From positions 94,114 to 158,113 of the forward strand of contig NW_009799104.1 of the NCBI RefSeq assembly GCF_000213175.1: a DNA stretch of 64,000 nt, given 5' to 3'. The translations under genes and the position numbers were made by a program. The notes beneath the pieces are model-generated. The model made no database searches. It was not told where the DNA came from and saw only the letters and a list, made by a program, of their open reading frames with translations. Below, piece after piece: positions 45,634 through 57,967 of this stretch. How positions within the stretch are numbered: the first letter of the stretch is position 1; each line of letters opens with the position of its first letter. Source of the stretch: Neurospora tetrasperma FGSC 2508 (Eukaryota > Ascomycota > Sordariomycetes > Sordariales > Sordariaceae).

Positions 45634-48089
45634 AATTAATAGCTCTTCCTCCAAAAATTAAATTAATACTATTAAAATATATATATATAACAGTTAATTT
45701 ATTTCCTGAACTATTAAAGTAACCCCTCGCCCCTCTTATACTATTACTCCTTTAATTACTATCATTAAGGTTACGTAATTTTCTCCGCCCGTATTATATT
45801 AATATTAATTTACTATAGAATTTATTAAAGAAAATAATAATAAAAACTACCCTCTTATACTACTTTAGGCTCCTTACTAATATTTTTAACCTATTAAAGC
45901 CAATAAGTTATATATAAATAATAATTATTCGAATTTCGGTTCGCTATTATTAAATTCCTCTTAAATTACCTCCCGTTATAAATATTTTAATAGGATTAAT
46001 TCGCTTTTATAAGCCTCTCTAAATAAAATATCATTAATAATTATTCCTCTATCCCCGCCGGTTTCTATTATTAAAATTATCTCTTTTATAATTAAATCTA
46101 TATTTCTATTATATTTTCCCCTATTGCCCCCTCTCTTATAATTATTATTATAGTTACGCCCTCATTATTCGTAGTTCTATCCGCTTATATTAAATATTAT
46201 TTTAAGTATAATATTATTAAATTTATAAGCGAAAGCTTTTTTTAATTTTAAAACTACTTTTATAATATTAATACGTACTTTTATAAATATCCTTATACTT
46301 TACTTTTATTTGCTATTAATTATATTGAAGGTAATTTCAAAAATATCTAAATTAAATATATATTAGTTCTTCGGAATGAACCTAATTATAATACTATTTA
46401 TAATATACTAATTTAGAATAACCTTCGTACCTTCTTAGAAATAGAATACAATAGTAATACCTAAGCTATTGAGCGGTTAGTTCTCGATAAATTCGAATAT
46501 ATATAGTAAGGCGCCTCTAAAATAGTTTATAATTTCTATAACCGTTACTATACTAACGAATTCAACCTCTTTTACAATTAGCTAAAATATATTCGGATTA
46601 TATCCCTTATTTAAATAAGGCGTCCTTTCGACGGCCGGTATTAATATAATAAACGAAATAATAGTATATATAAAATAGTTAAAAGGTTTAGAAAGTATTG
46701 AGCTATTCATATTACATTGTTAGAATTAAGTATTTTTAGAATATATTTAGCTATTTTCTTCGTTTTAATCTACCTTTACCTCCTTATTAAATACTTTCCC
46801 CCTTTTGTTCTATAGTATTAATCCCCCCGACTTATCCCGTTGTCCCCTTCCGGCTTTTTTAATAAACCCTAATTTTATGTACCCCTTCTATAATTAAAAG
46901 AGTTATATATATAATCGTTATATATAACCGAAACCGCCGAATATTTATTATAAATATAATATAACTGGTTATTTTGTATTTATATACTAAAATTGAATTT
47001 ACTTTAATTATAGTAAAGCTAGTTACTAGTAATAGAATTGCCCGGTTCCTACGGGCGCTCTATTATATAGTATAAATACTATATTAATTATAATTAGAGT
47101 AGCGGTTATACTTGTTTAGAATAATATAGGTAAATTATAATTATATTTAGAAACGACGTTATTAATAAGGATTTATAGAGATTAGTAAAATATTTTAGGG
47201 TTAATAAATTTAAGTACGAAGTTAAACTTATTTAATAAATATTTATTTTTATTAAATATAAAAATTAATTTTATATTGTATTATTTTATTAACTTCTCTC
47301 TTTAACCTATTCCTATATATAGTATAATTACCTATTTTATTAAAATTTGTAATACTTATAATATTAAATAAATAAAATAAATTACGTTTATTATTTTTAA
47401 ATCCCCGGCTATAGAAGTTATTTTCGGTTACCCCTAGCTATATAAGTAGAATTTAAATATCGATTGGCGGTAGCGGATATTCCAGTTTTGTATTAAAGTT
47501 AGTAATTTAGAATTAAATATAATATTAGCGAAGGAAGTATATAATATTATAATTATCCTAGTAAGGCTAAAGTAGGATTCGATTCTTATATTGGACCCTA
47601 GGGAGATAGTAAGGTTAAAAGAGGGTTTTTGCCCTCCTATATATATAAATATCCTATTCGAAATCCCCCCTTCCTTAGTAATAGAATTTGTAGCCCTACC
47701 TATTATTTTAAAGCTATTCGATACCCTATAAACCCCTACCCCCCTATCAAAAGTCTTTTAGGTTATATTTAACAGTATTTATCCCCTACTAATACCTTTA
47801 TTAGAATTAGTACTATTAAAATCCCTAGAATTATTAGAAGAATTAAAGAACGAATTTATTATTTTTAAATTAGCTATTCTACTAGAGTACAAAGAGTTCT
47901 AATCGGTTTTTAAAGCTTTAATAATACCCTTACTTTAATATAATTATTCAAAATATTATATTAATTCAATTAATAGAGAATTTGCGCCTTAGGGACTAAT
48001 TTATATATTTAATATTAAAAAGTTAAAAGTATTATAAAAATAATTATTCGAAGTATTTTAAAAAAGGTAGATTTAACCTTCTATTAACC
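45634..48089 (+). pseudogene. RIP-degraded leader, gag and protease region of element A
   Basis: Position between 5' LTR and reverse transcriptase implies the gag-protease region. The sequence is too mutated for me to mark domain borders. The part from about 47125 on has a counterpart at the right-hand end of the window in element B. Confidence 0.55.
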
Positions 48090-48600
48090 TAGCGGACGCT
48101 CCTATTATTTTTATTCTAAGAAAAAGTGGAAAATTAAAATTCTATATTAATTTTAGGGCGTTTAATAAAATAATAAAGAAGAATGGGATAGTACTACCCC
48201 TTATTTAAAAAATCCTAGACTGGTTATTATTAGTAAAGATCTTTACAAAATTAGATTTGAAAAATACATATTATAGGATTCGGATTTAAAAAGGAGATGA
48301 GGAGAAGATAGTATTTTATATAAAGTATAGGTACTACGAATTTTTAATTATATTAATAGGGTTAGTAAATATATTAATAGTATTTTAAATATATATTAAT
48401 AATGTATTAGTAAAATTAATAAATACTATATATATTGCTTATTTTAATAATATTCTAATCTATAGTAAGAATTAAAAAGATTATAGTAACTATATTAAGG
48501 AAATTCTTTAATAGTTATAAAATCGGAACTTCTATATAAATTTAAGTAAATACGAATTTTATATGAAGAGGGTATTATTTTTAAATTATATTATTTCACC
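48090..48600 (+). pseudogene. Reverse transcriptase relic of element A
   Basis: Reads, apart from RIP-type stops, as a Ty3/gypsy reverse transcriptase: L-x-F-x-I-x-F-R-A-x-N-K near 48120-48175, K-L-D-L-K-N near 48245, G-D-E near 48292. The catalytic box at 48440-48466 reads YFNNILIYS, where active family members have YLDD: both catalytic aspartates are Asn (GA to AA changes), so the enzyme is dead. Confidence 0.85.
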
Positions 48601-49799
48601 GGAGGGTATTTTAATAGATTTAGAAAGAATTATAATAATTGTAAATTAGGAAGCCCTAATAAGTACTTATAATATTTAAATATTTTTAGGGCTTATAGGG
48701 TTTTATAAATAGTTTATAATATTATATTCGAAGGTAACCGTACTTTTAATAAAATTATTGAAAGGGAATAATTAAAGGGCGTTCGAATTAATAAAGGAAG
48801 TAGAGAGGGCGTTTATAGAATTAAAATAGTTATTTTAAAAGGTATTAATATTATATTACTTCGATCCGGCAATTAAAAATCTAAATAGAAATAAATATAT
48901 TGGACTTTATAATTAGAGCGGTTCTTATATAATCATATAATAATAAATAATATTCGGTCGTATTCTTTTCGAAGAAGAAATCACTAAAGGAAATAAGGTA
49001 TATAATTAGAAATAGGGAATTACTAGTAATTATCGGAGTATTAAAAGGATAAAGGTAGGATTTATTATATATAGATAAACTATTTTTAATAATTATAAAT
49101 TATTTTAATTTATAATACTTTTAGGAAAAGGAGCGGGTAAATACAAAATAAAATTAGTAAGTATTAGAATTAATAGTATATAATTTCCGAATGGAATATT
49201 AATTAAGGAAATCAAATCCGGCGGACGGGTTATAAAAGAAATTATAATTATAGTGAATAGAATTGAAGGAAGGAGGTAAATACTTATTAATTAGAATTAT
49301 TAAAAGGGACGAAACGAAAAAATAAAAAATAAAGGACGGCCGGATAGTAAAAATATTAGTAAGAAGGGTAATTTTAATTAGAAAGGAGAATTAAAGGGTA
49401 ATAGTAGAGGAATAAGAATAATAGTAGAATAGTATTAAAGAGGAAATGTATTAGAAATTAGAAGAGGAGGAGAGTAAATTATATAAAAAATAGAAAAAAT
49501 AGTCGAAAATAAAGGGAGAGGATAGGAAAGAGGGGCTACCAATAAAAAGGGTAAAATTTATGGACGAAGCCGCTATTAATATAAGAAGAGAAATAAAGGG
49601 GGTAATTATAGAAAAAATAAATACATATATAATAATAAAAAAAGTATAAAAAAATAGTAAATACTTACTATTAATAGAATAATAATTATTGAAAGTATAG
49701 AAGGAGGATTTATTTATTATTAAGGAATTGTGGAAGGATAGAGAAGAATAGAGGCGAACGAAAAATTAAAGGATAGGGGAAGACGGAACTTTATAATAC
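48601..49799 (+). pseudogene. RNase H and linker region of element A, degraded
   Basis: By position this is the connection and RNase H part of pol. The second half (49200-49790) is strongly purine-rich and would encode Lys/Glu-rich sequence. Domain borders are not resolvable by eye. Confidence 0.5.
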
Positions 49800-51110
49800 T
49801 ATTACTAAATTTATATTCTAAAATATATAAGAGCCGAACTATTTTATACTTATTATAATAATATAATAACCGGGTATTTAAGTTAGAGAAAAATACTAAA
49901 ATAAATTATTTAATTCTATTATTAATTTATTATTATAATTGATATTAAAACTTATATTTATAAATACCTAATATATTAAAAAATTAAACCGTATACTTAT
50001 TAACCCTATAATTTCCTAAAATCGCTACTTATTCTCATAATCCCCTAGTAAAATATTTTATATAATTTTATTACTAACCTACTAAAAATATTCGACCCTA
50101 TATTTAACTAGACTTATAATACAATTTTAATTATTATTAATTATTTTACTAAATACGCTTTATATATTCCTAGCTAAAAGACGATTAATATTCGGCAATT
50201 CGCTTTCCTTTTTTAATAGAACGTTTTCTAATAATTCAACCTCTTAAATTCTATTATCTTAAATAAAAAGAATTTCTCTATTAATTAATTTTAAAAAATA
50301 TATTATAGATTCTTAAATAACTATAAGTATTTTAATATAGTTTAATACCCCTAAAGGGACGGGTAAACGGAGAGGCAAAATTAGAATTCAGAATTATATT
50401 TCCAAATCTTTTATAGGATAGAATAGATTAATTGGGCCGAAAAGTTTATATTCGCCTAATAGATATATAATAACTATTTCTATACTATTATTAGAAAATC
50501 CCTATTGGAATTACTCTTTAAATACTATCCGCGGGGGCCTATAGACCCGGATTGGAAATAAAAAATAGTATTCTTTATAGTAATTACTAATTAAATTATA
50601 GAATTGCTTTAAAATTAAATAGAAATTGTTAAAGCTTTAAGAATTATTGATTAAGGATATACAAAATAATATAATAAAATTTAGAAGCCGAAGGAATTTA
50701 ATATGGGAGTTAAATCTTACTTAATACGAAGTATATTAAATAATGGCAGCCGAATATTAAATTAGCCGATAAATTTTTAAAACTATTTTAGATTACTAAA
50801 AATTATTAGGGATAAGAAGATAATATACCGATTTATATTCCTAATATAATATTAAATTTACTTAATATTCTTAATTACCCTATTAGAATTATACTATAAT
50901 AATCCTACTATAATTATATTATAAAAAAAAGTTATAAATATTAAGGAAAATAATATTTAATACAAAGTTAAATTAATTATAAAGTACTAAAAGTCCGGTT
51001 ATTAATATTAATTTTAAATTAAATAGAAGAAATATCCGGATAATAAAAATTCGTAGGTTCTATAAGAGGATATAAATTACCCGGATTTTTTTTGAGAGTT
51101 ATAAAGTAAG
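49800..51110 (+). pseudogene. Integrase and chromodomain relic of element A
   Basis: A zinc-finger-like start with Y-x-W-P-like and C-x-x-C-like remnants (49800-49990), then the core. At 50945-51090 a chromodomain is clear: Y-K-V-x-x-I, K-W-K-K-Y-P-D-N-x-N-S-W and E-D-I once TAG codons are read as Trp or Gln. Chromodomains at the integrase C-terminus define chromoviruses, which tend to target heterochromatin. Confidence 0.75.
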
Positions 51111-51203
51111 AGAAGTATAATAATAGAAAAATTAAAGTAAGTTAAATATTAGATTAATAAAAAATTAATTAACTAAAAATAAGAGAATAATAAATATTCG
51201 GCG

Positions 51204-51345
51204 CTTAGAAATATAAGATAAAAATATAAAATGTAAAATATAGATATAAGACGTAAAATAAAAATATAAAACGTGAAATATAAATATAAAACGTAAGACG
51301 AAGATGTAAAATATAAAATAGAAATATAAAATATAATTATAAATT
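51204..51345. repeat. Short tandem repeats (AAATATAAAACGTAAAAT-type) in element A
   Basis: About eight imperfect 17-18-bp units after the chromodomain. The same array is present in inverted form in element B (59771-59915), so it belongs to the element. Confidence 0.8.
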
Positions 51346-51525
51346 AGAAATTAAAAGGGAAGGGACGTAGGAGAGTATAAGAAGGATGGTAGAGAGGAAG
51401 GCGATATACTAAAGTAATAGTAAGAGAAAGTAGATCAAAATTATTATAAAAAATTAATAAAATGCTTAGAAGAATATAATTTATATTTTCTATTATTATT
51501 TTTAAACGAGAAATTCCTCGGTAGT

Positions 51526-51612
51526 ACTAACTATAATTAATATAGGATTTGAACCTACGATTTTAAAAGGAATATTCCTATATACTACCGCGCTTATTAA
51601 TATTATTAACCG
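51526..51612 (-). other. tRNA-like sequence inside element A
   Basis: On the minus strand it shows a D-arm-like AAGCGCGGTAGTATA, an anticodon-arm-like TAGGAATATTCC..., then TCGTAGGTTCAAATCCTA with an exact T-arm/B-box (GGTTCAAATCC). Acceptor pairing is poor, perhaps through RIP. The B copy at 59508-59590 preserves the same layout with different mutations. Confidence 0.45.
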
Positions 51613-53106
51613 GTATTACCCTACGCTATTTATTCCTTATAATTCTTCCGAACGAGTATTAATAATTCGTTTAATGTCGTATCTATAGCATCTAAATTTC
51701 TATTAATAATATAATACTATAAGCCCTAATTATAATTAATAAGGGGGATAATACAAATAGGGGGATTTTATACTAAAATATTTATTAGGAAGTTACTTTT
51801 ATTACTGAAAGAATTATTATTAATGGTTACCGGACCGCTATTATTATTAGTATCGCTAATAATATAATAATTAAAATTTTAATACTATTCAGTATTAAAA
51901 TAATTAGTACGGAATATATTATATAAAATTATAGCAAAATTATTAGTAATTAAGCGTACTTATATTATATTTTAAAAAGAGGATATATATTAGCGTAAGT
52001 ATTATAAAATAATAGTAGGTAAGGGAGTACTAGTATTAATAAGAGCTACAACCTTAATTACTATAGCCGATAAAGCGTTCTAAAAATTATATATATTATA
52101 AAGGATTTTTAATATATATTTACTTTATATTAAAGTATATAGCAATTTTTTATAAATTTTAAAAGGGTATTAGCGAAGAGGAAAATAAAAGATAATAAAG
52201 AAGAAGGATTAACCTTTAATTTAGTAAATATATAAAGTAATCAAATATATAATTTTATTTAAATTAAAGGGGCTAATATTAATAAATACTTAAACTAGAG
52301 TAATACTATATCCTATATAGGCTAGAAGGCGGACTTTATTACAAAAGATTAGTAAAAAGTATAAAAGGATAGAATAATATAATAAATAAGAAATAGAGGA
52401 GAAAGAAAAGTATATTAATCGGATTTAAGGGCGAAGCGGCGGTTCGTATATAAAACGGTAGTAAAAATATATATATTTATAGTAGGGGATAGTATTAATA
52501 AAGAGGAAGGAATAATTAAAATAGCTTTAAAATTAGGTAGGGAAGAAAAGCTAGCGAATTCTTTAGGGGAGGAGGCGGTAAATATAATTATAAAAATAAA
52601 ATTATAAAGAAGGAGAAAAAGGAATAAAGAAGGAAAGGGAAAGGCAATATTATATAAATAGTAAAGGAGGTCCTTATATAAATATAAATTAGAATAGGCG
52701 AATATAAAGCGAAATAGGGTAAAAGAAGCTATAGGTAATAAAATAACGAAATAGGAAGAAATAAATAGGAAGACGGGAAGTGAATATAAATAGCGGAGAG
52801 AGGAGGATAGGACGAATAAGTAGTACCTATAAATATTAAAAGGTAGGAAGGAAGGAAATAGAAGGAAGGTATATAATTGAGAATAGGTATTATATATTAT
52901 AAAGTAAAGTTCGGATAGAAAGTATAATAATAGAATTAAGCCCGGAGAAAGGAAAAAGGTAGGATAATTAGAGTAGGAGATTTAATAATTCGAAGATACT
53001 AATAAATAATAAGGAGGTATAAGTATATTAAAAGTACGGGAGTTTCAAAAATTAAAGAAAAGGGTATTACAAAGGAAGAAGGCGCTAATATTAAAAATTA
53101 GAATAA

Positions 53107-53691
53107 NNNNNNNNNNNNNNNNNNNNNNNNNNNNNNNNNNNNNNNNNNNNNNNNNNNNNNNNNNNNNNNNNNNNNNNNNNNNNNNNNNNNNNNNNNNNNN
53201 NNNNNNNNNNNNNNNNNNNNNNNNNNNNNNNNNNNNNNNNNNNNNNNNNNNNNNNNNNNNNNNNNNNNNNNNNNNNNNNNNNNNNNNNNNNNNNNNNNNN
53301 NNNNNNNNNNNNNNNNNNNNNNNNNNNNNNNNNNNNNNNNNNNNNNNNNNNNNNNNNNNNNNNNNNNNNNNNNNNNNNNNNNNNNNNNNNNNNNNNNNNN
53401 NNNNNNNNNNNNNNNNNNNNNNNNNNNNNNNNNNNNNNNNNNNNNNNNNNNNNNNNNNNNNNNNNNNNNNNNNNNNNNNNNNNNNNNNNNNNNNNNNNNN
53501 NNNNNNNNNNNNNNNNNNNNNNNNNNNNNNNNNNNNNNNNNNNNNNNNNNNNNNNNNNNNNNNNNNNNNNNNNNNNNNNNNNNNNNNNNNNNNNNNNNNN
53601 NNNNNNNNNNNNNNNNNNNNNNNNNNNNNNNNNNNNNNNNNNNNNNNNNNNNNNNNNNNNNNNNNNNNNNNNNNNNNNNNNGGGATTAGAA
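53107..53691. other. Assembly gap (585 N)
   Basis: A run of 585 undetermined bases within element A. In the homologous element B the flanking sequences are contiguous (junction between 58011 and 58012), with 24 bases on the left aligning one to one, so the true gap may be zero. Confidence 0.9.
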
Positions 53692-53725
53692 ATTCTAGGG
53701 ACGGAACTTATAAGGAGGGGGTTTA

Positions 53726-54178
53726 TATTAAAATATTAAAGAACTATTACTTCGGATACCGGGAACCGGCTAATATAAGTACGGATAGAAATTCGGGACC
53801 GCTAGAAATTGAATACTATAATGTTATAATATTAATATTTTCTATCGTTTTATTAAATTCTTACTTAGGAGTATTAGAACGACCGATGCCTCCCTTCGCT
53901 TTATTAACCTTAAATTTAAGAGTATTAGAATATTTAATAAAATAGGGTTATAAAGGGGATGCTCCGGTACTATATTATAGTAGTATATTAATTGGGAGCG
54001 CTATAATTATTAGTTATAATAAAAAAGAATTTGTACGAGTATAAAAGTAATCCGAATAGACGTCCTTTATTATAGTCGGTAACTATTAATATATCTTTAA
54101 ATTAACCCCTAAATTAATATTCTCTACATATAGCCGCAACCATAGTTACCTCAACCTACCTTCCCTTATATCCTAATA
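53726..54178 (+). repeat. 3' LTR of element A
   Basis: 453 bp; shares with the 5' LTR the block AGTATTAGAACGACC..., the TATAAAAGTA-TCCGAATAGACG core and the end TTCCCTTATATCCTAATA. Many differences are transitions, as expected when both copies were RIP-mutated independently. Confidence 0.92.
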
Positions 54179-54300
54179 TAATTAGTATTTTAATAGTACT
54201 AATTAGTATTTTAATAATATTAATTAGTTCTATAATACTATAGATAAGTTATTTTAGTAATAGTAGTAGTAGTATTAGTAATAGAAGTAGTATTAATAGT
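54179..54300. repeat. Simple-repeat tract after element A
   Basis: Starts with the TAATT target duplication and continues as TAGTACTAATTAGTATTTTAAT-type units (to about 54240), the other half of the tract at 45093-45180. A TAG/TAGTAG run follows to about 54300. Confidence 0.75.
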
Positions 54301-54834
54301 ATAAAATAAAAATATTTTAAAGAATTTAACCTTTTTTTAACTTTAATTCTTTATTATAAAATTTAAAACTTTTAACGTTTTTATACTTTTATAATCTTAA
54401 AATTAGTATTCTAACCTTTACTAAAAGTCTCTTAACCTCGAATATATCCAAGTATTATAGACTTACACATTTCTAAAAACTTATTCCTCTAATCAACTTT
54501 ATAAAGTAATTTTATTTTTCTTTATTTATGAACTTTACTTTACTTTATTAATTTATTTTATAACTTATTATAATTAAATAGAGTAACCAATATAGAAATA
54601 AGAATATATAGATTTCTTCAAAAAAATATACTAATCGAATATATAAGTAATTTGTAATTGAATTTTTAATATATATATATTATTATTCCATTTCTCACTT
54701 TTTAACTTCTTTTTATAGAAAACTAATTATTAATATTCTTTATTATTCTACCTTTTTAATTTACTTCTTTACTTTCATTCTACCTTTAATTATAGTAAAT
54801 AACTTTTTAAAAAATATTTATTCAAAAAGGTTCT
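54301..54834. other. AT-rich spacer
   Basis: About 530 bp of very AT-rich DNA with few TG/CA. No element recognised. Confidence 0.5.
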
Positions 54835-55065
54835 ATAAGGGGTGCAGCATAATTGGCACAGATACTGGCTTCAATTAATTGATAAGGTTCTACGAAGAAG
54901 AAAAGAGGGGAAAAGAGCGCCTTCTGGGTAGGTATAGCCAGCTGTCCTTTTTAAAGGACGTGCGCGCATACGGGCCGCGAGCGTACCGCTGTAGTAAAGG
55001 ACCTAATTAGCTGTATTAGTTTTTACCGGTAGAGATTCGGACTGGTGAGACCGCTAGTCGCTTTA
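54835..55065. other. Unmutated island inside the RIP block
   Basis: About 230 bp that is GC-richer and rich in CA/TG, unlike the DNA on both sides. It has a 16-bp palindrome GTCCTTTTTAAAGGAC (54944-54959) and a CG-rich run (GTGCGCGCATACGGGCCGCG). No coding or RNA identity found. Either a late insertion or a single-copy piece that escaped RIP. Confidence 0.7.
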
Positions 55066-55994
55066 GCTATAGGTAATAAGCCTTATAATATTAGCCCCCC
55101 CCCTTCTCCCCCATTAGAGATTATATATATATTTATATTTTATTATATATACCCCTAAAATTAGACGATAAATTCCTCCCTTATTATTGCCTGCTTAATG
55201 TCTAATAATCTATATATTTTTCAAATCTCCTTCTCTCTCTCCCTCTTTCTCTTTTCTCCTTCTCTAACGAAATTATAATTTTCCGCTATAAATATCCCCC
55301 CCCGATACCGCTCTCTTACTACTCTCACTTATTTCTTATCTTTCTATAATTTGTCTAATTTCTTATTTAATCCTTACCTTTATTCTTATACTAATCCGGC
55401 GCCTATAATTACTTTAAAATACTTAATACCCCTAATTAATCTAATTTTAACTAATTTCTATAGTTGTAATCATTCTAATAGTTCCTATAGTAATAATAAG
55501 GCTCCTCCCTAGCCCTACCCCCGACTCCTACTCTAGCTTCTAAGAAACTTAAAATTCCTAAATTAATTTAAACCCGGTTTAGTATAATTATAATCGGTAT
55601 TAGTCAGATTATAATTAATAATATAATTATAGCCATTATTACAAATATAATTAAACTTTAGCCTAATTAATATATTTACTATCTCTCTTATAAATATAAT
55701 TATATTATTATTCCTCCGGGTAGTTTAGTTACTATATTTTTACTTTATTAATATAGTAAGGTTATTTATAAGCCGACCCTAATTTAGGTTTAAGATACCT
55801 TTATAATTTAGTATACTATTAATTATATTTCTAGTCTCTAGCGGGCTATTTCTTTAATTACCTTCAAAGCGTTTCCTGATCTATTTCTATTCGAAGAGAA
55901 AGGCTTTATTCCCTTGTATATTAACTATTAATTTCCTTCGCTTCCTTATTTATATTAATTTTCTTTTTTAGTAATTTTTAGAATAAAATTAATA
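55066..55994. other. AT-rich spacer with pyrimidine-rich stretches
   Basis: CT-rich runs (55200-55270, 55290-55330) followed by AT-rich RIP-like DNA. It could be the 5' part of the relic that follows, but no domain is recognised. Confidence 0.45.
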
Positions 55995-57485
55995 TTCCAG
56001 TGGCCGCTACTTACCCGCCTAGTCCCTCTATCGAACCTAGCGAATTTATCGCTAATTCTTTACTAAGTATTAAATTAATTAAGTTTTAAAAGAGGATAGT
56101 TACTATAGAGTTCGATATAGGTAAAATAAAATAGGTAGCGGACCCTACTATTGAAAGAGCGTTAAATAAATTTATTAATTAATATAATAAGGAATTTAAG
56201 GCAAAAAAGGCGAAGAAGGCAGCTATTACTACTTTTAAATCCTATACTCTAATAACCGGCCCCTCCGGCACTTAACCCAAACGCCGTCTCCTAATCTATA
56301 AAAAGAATAATACTCCTAGTAAATACCTTCGTATTAATACCCTTATTACTACTACCCTATACAAATTTAAATAATAGAATACCCTTATCCCCCAATTACC
56401 CCTTAATATCTATCCTTCTAATAATATTCGCCCGCTCCCCTTACTATTATTCAACGTATATTTAGAGAATATTCGCCCCTATAACCTATATAATTTTACG
56501 GATAAGAATATTATTAATAGTAAGAGGGAAGATTATAATAGTTTTAATATAGATAGTACTATAAAGGATTTATTAAATAATAATAGTATAAAGGATATTT
56601 AGTATTCTAAAATATTCTTAAAGAAATAGTATATTTCGCGTATAATTAATCGAATTTCTTTCTTTAAGTAATTTATTATATAGTTCTTTAAATTGAACTA
56701 AACCTTATTTCTAATTTAAAAGTACTCCGCCAATTAACAACGTTAATTAATAAATCTCTTTTATTCCTAGGCGGCTACTATTATAGTTATTTAATATAAG
56801 TTTGTAATTTATTATAACTTCCGGACGAATTAGTAAGCCTTTTTCTCGTAGGATAAGAGGGAAATTCCCGAACGGACTCTCTCTTTAATAATAGAAATAA
56901 GGAATTCTATATCGAACTTATAAATAGTAAAAAAGGGAAATATTCTAATAGGAGTATTAATACGGCTATTAATAGCTAATTGAGCTATAGGGTACTACTT
57001 ATCCTAATTATTTTATATATAGTTAATTACTACTTATAAATATACGTATATCTCTTAATTTATACGTTCTAAGCCACTATTAGTTTGTAGGTAGTATATA
57101 ATATTTAATAAGCGCTTAATATTAAGGAGCTTACAAAATTTAGCCTAGAACCGGCTAGTTTAATTCGATCCTCTATTATTAACGATAGACTACGGGAACC
57201 TATAATAGTAGATAAAGTATTATAAAAAACGTTCAGTATATAGTTTGGCTTCTATAGAAAGTATAGGTTTTAGAATTATACTCTTATTTAATTAGTTTTT
57301 AATTACCTAGAGGTTAGTATTACCGTTAGACTCCGGGAGATTTATAATAAAATCTATTTATATTTTCCTATTAAATTAGTCTAATACTAATAGGGATTAT
57401 ATTAGGCCCCGTTTCTATTTTCGCTAAACCTTTATAGACCTATACGTATAATAATTATAAAGGAATTACTGGATGTAAATACTTA
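55995..57485 (+). pseudogene. RIP-mutated coding relic of unknown family (about 500 codons)
   Basis: Frame 3 relative to 55995 stays coherent for about 1.5 kb: apart from one TGA, every stop is TAA or TAG, the products expected when RIP changes CAA/CAG (Gln) or TGG (Trp). The encoded sequence starts IPVAATYPPSPSIEPSEFI. It is rich in Asn, Ile and Lys and includes KAKKAKKAA and REIPERTLSLI segments. No transposase or polymerase motif was recognised. It ends close to the LTR of element B (57514), so it may be truncated by that insertion. Confidence 0.55.
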
Positions 57486-57513
57486 AGAGTAGCTAATAGA
57501 AGTATTAATTAAG

Positions 57514-57967
57514 TATTAGGATATAAGGGAAAGGTAGGTTGAGGTAACTACGGTTGTGGTTATATATAGAGGATATTAAATTAGGGGTTAATTTAAAAAT
57601 GTATCAATAATTACTAATTATAATAAAGAACGCCCGTTCGGACTACTTTTATATTCGTATAAACTCTACTCTATTGTAGTTAGTAATTATAGAGTTCCTA
57701 ATTAATATACTATTATAATATAGCGCTAGAATATCCCCTTCATAATTTTATTTTATTAAATATTCTAATACTTTTAAATTCGAAATTAGTAAAGTGAAGG
57801 GAGGTATCAGTCGTCCTAATACTTTTAAATAAAAATTTAGTAAAACGATAGGGAATATTAATATTATAGTATTATAGTATTATATTTCCAATAGTCCCGA
57901 ATTTCCGTTTGTACTTATACCGGCCGGGTTCCGGTATTCGAAATAATAGTCCTTTAGTATTCTAATA
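57514..57967 (-). repeat. LTR of element B (3' LTR)
   Basis: 454 bp; its reverse complement starts TATTAGAATACTAAAGGAC and ends CCTTATATCCTAATA, matching the LTRs of A. Its outer edge at 57514 follows the unknown coding relic. Confidence 0.9.

Larger units (their letters stand above)
45181..54178 (+). mobile_element. Full-length RIP-mutated Ty3/gypsy chromovirus (element A)
   Basis: Bounded by two 453-bp LTRs (45181-45633, 53726-54178) and a TAATT target duplication (45176-45180, 54179-54183). LTR ends are TGTTA...TAATA, which RIP would give from TGTTA...TAACA. A polypurine tract (AGGAGGGGG, 53713-53721) lies just before the 3' LTR. Degraded reverse transcriptase, integrase and chromodomain are recognisable in that order, the Ty3/gypsy order. 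CA/TG dinucleotides are almost absent and stops are frequent, as expected from RIP. A further 2.5 kb separates the chromodomain from the 3' LTR. The span includes a 585-N gap that is probably not real sequence. It cannot be autonomous. Confidence 0.92.

Noticed and set aside
51204-51345. Tandem array considered as a CRISPR
   Set aside because: Units are contiguous without spacers, AT-only by composition, and belong to a eukaryotic retrotransposon.
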